From: an uncultured Bacteroidales bacterium
Lineage (GTDB): Bacteria; Bacteroidota; Bacteroidia; Bacteroidales; UBA932
NCBI GenBank assembly: GCA_946549475.1
Contig: CAMNQO010000100.1
Span: forward strand, 1-6,628
DNA: 6,628 bases
Reading direction: 5' to 3'
The notes under the pieces were generated by a model that made no database searches, was not told the origin of the DNA, and worked only from the letters and a program-made list of their open reading frames with translations. Position 1 is the first letter of the stretch; every line of letters starts with the position of its first letter. Positions 6,588 to 6,628 of this stretch are shown here, in pieces. The position numbers and the translations under genes were made by a program.

Positions 6588-6628
6588 ATGGCCGGTACGA
6601 AAGATATCCTCCTGGGAAAAATCCGCGG
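6588..6628 (+). CDS. Start of an unrecognised gene, truncated by window edge
   Basis: ATG at 6588 opens a frame of 13 complete codons reading MAGTKDILLGKIR, open to the window edge. It is placed just after a perfect TAnnTTTG box, which is the main reason for calling it. The N-terminus is short, polar and amphipathic with no signal peptide, so a cytoplasmic protein is likely. The sequence is too short to assign a family. The K-D/E-I-L..KIR opening is seen in several unrelated families, such as LutC-like proteins, and is not evidence by itself. Confidence 0.55.
   Translation, partial: MAGTKDILLGKIR

Overview
The window looks like a piece of a high-GC Bacteroidales chromosome (an Alistipes- or Cryptobacteroides-like gut lineage would fit; the genus is inference). 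The pointers are -7 promoter boxes of the Bacteroidetes form TAnnTTTG in AT-rich gaps, starts without Shine-Dalgarno sites, very short 5' leaders, lipoprotein signal peptides, a fimbrillin-like domain, GLUG repeats, a DUF4886-type domain, and a small Y-x-x-P...C-x-S...W type ORF ahead of a lipoprotein gene.

Layout. (1) From 3838 leftward past the window edge, the minus strand holds one uninterrupted reading frame of at least 1279 codons. It encodes a lipoprotein with a fimbrillin-like N-terminal region, a long Chlamydia-Pmp-like beta-helix of GGAI / CxFxxN repeats, a Gly/Pro linker, and the start of a DUF4886 (SGNH-hydrolase superfamily) domain that the window edge cuts off. (2) A 47-codon ORF (3851-3994, minus) lies 12 nt upstream of it and is probably the first gene of the same transcript. 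(3) An AT-rich gap of 74 bp (3995-4068) carries candidate divergent promoters. (4) The plus strand, 4069-6564, encodes a complete 831-residue lipoprotein with a Pro/Glu linker, a GLUG-repeat beta-solenoid of about 13 turns, and a C-terminal GDSL/SGNH hydrolase with all four catalytic blocks visible. (5) Six nt after its stop is a perfect TAnnTTTG box, followed by the first 13 codons of an unrecognised gene.

How they fit together. The two large genes are divergent and share one plan (lipid anchor, Cys-ladder beta-solenoid, C-terminal SGNH hydrolase). They are built from different solenoid families and different SGNH families, so they are not simple duplicates. The likeliest reading is a pair of surface- or periplasm-anchored esterase/deacetylase-type enzymes displayed on solenoid stalks and expressed from one regulatory gap. 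The substrate cannot be read from the sequence. This paired architecture, the small upstream peptide, and a calcium-loop motif ending on the catalytic Asp of the plus-strand enzyme are the points most worth following up.
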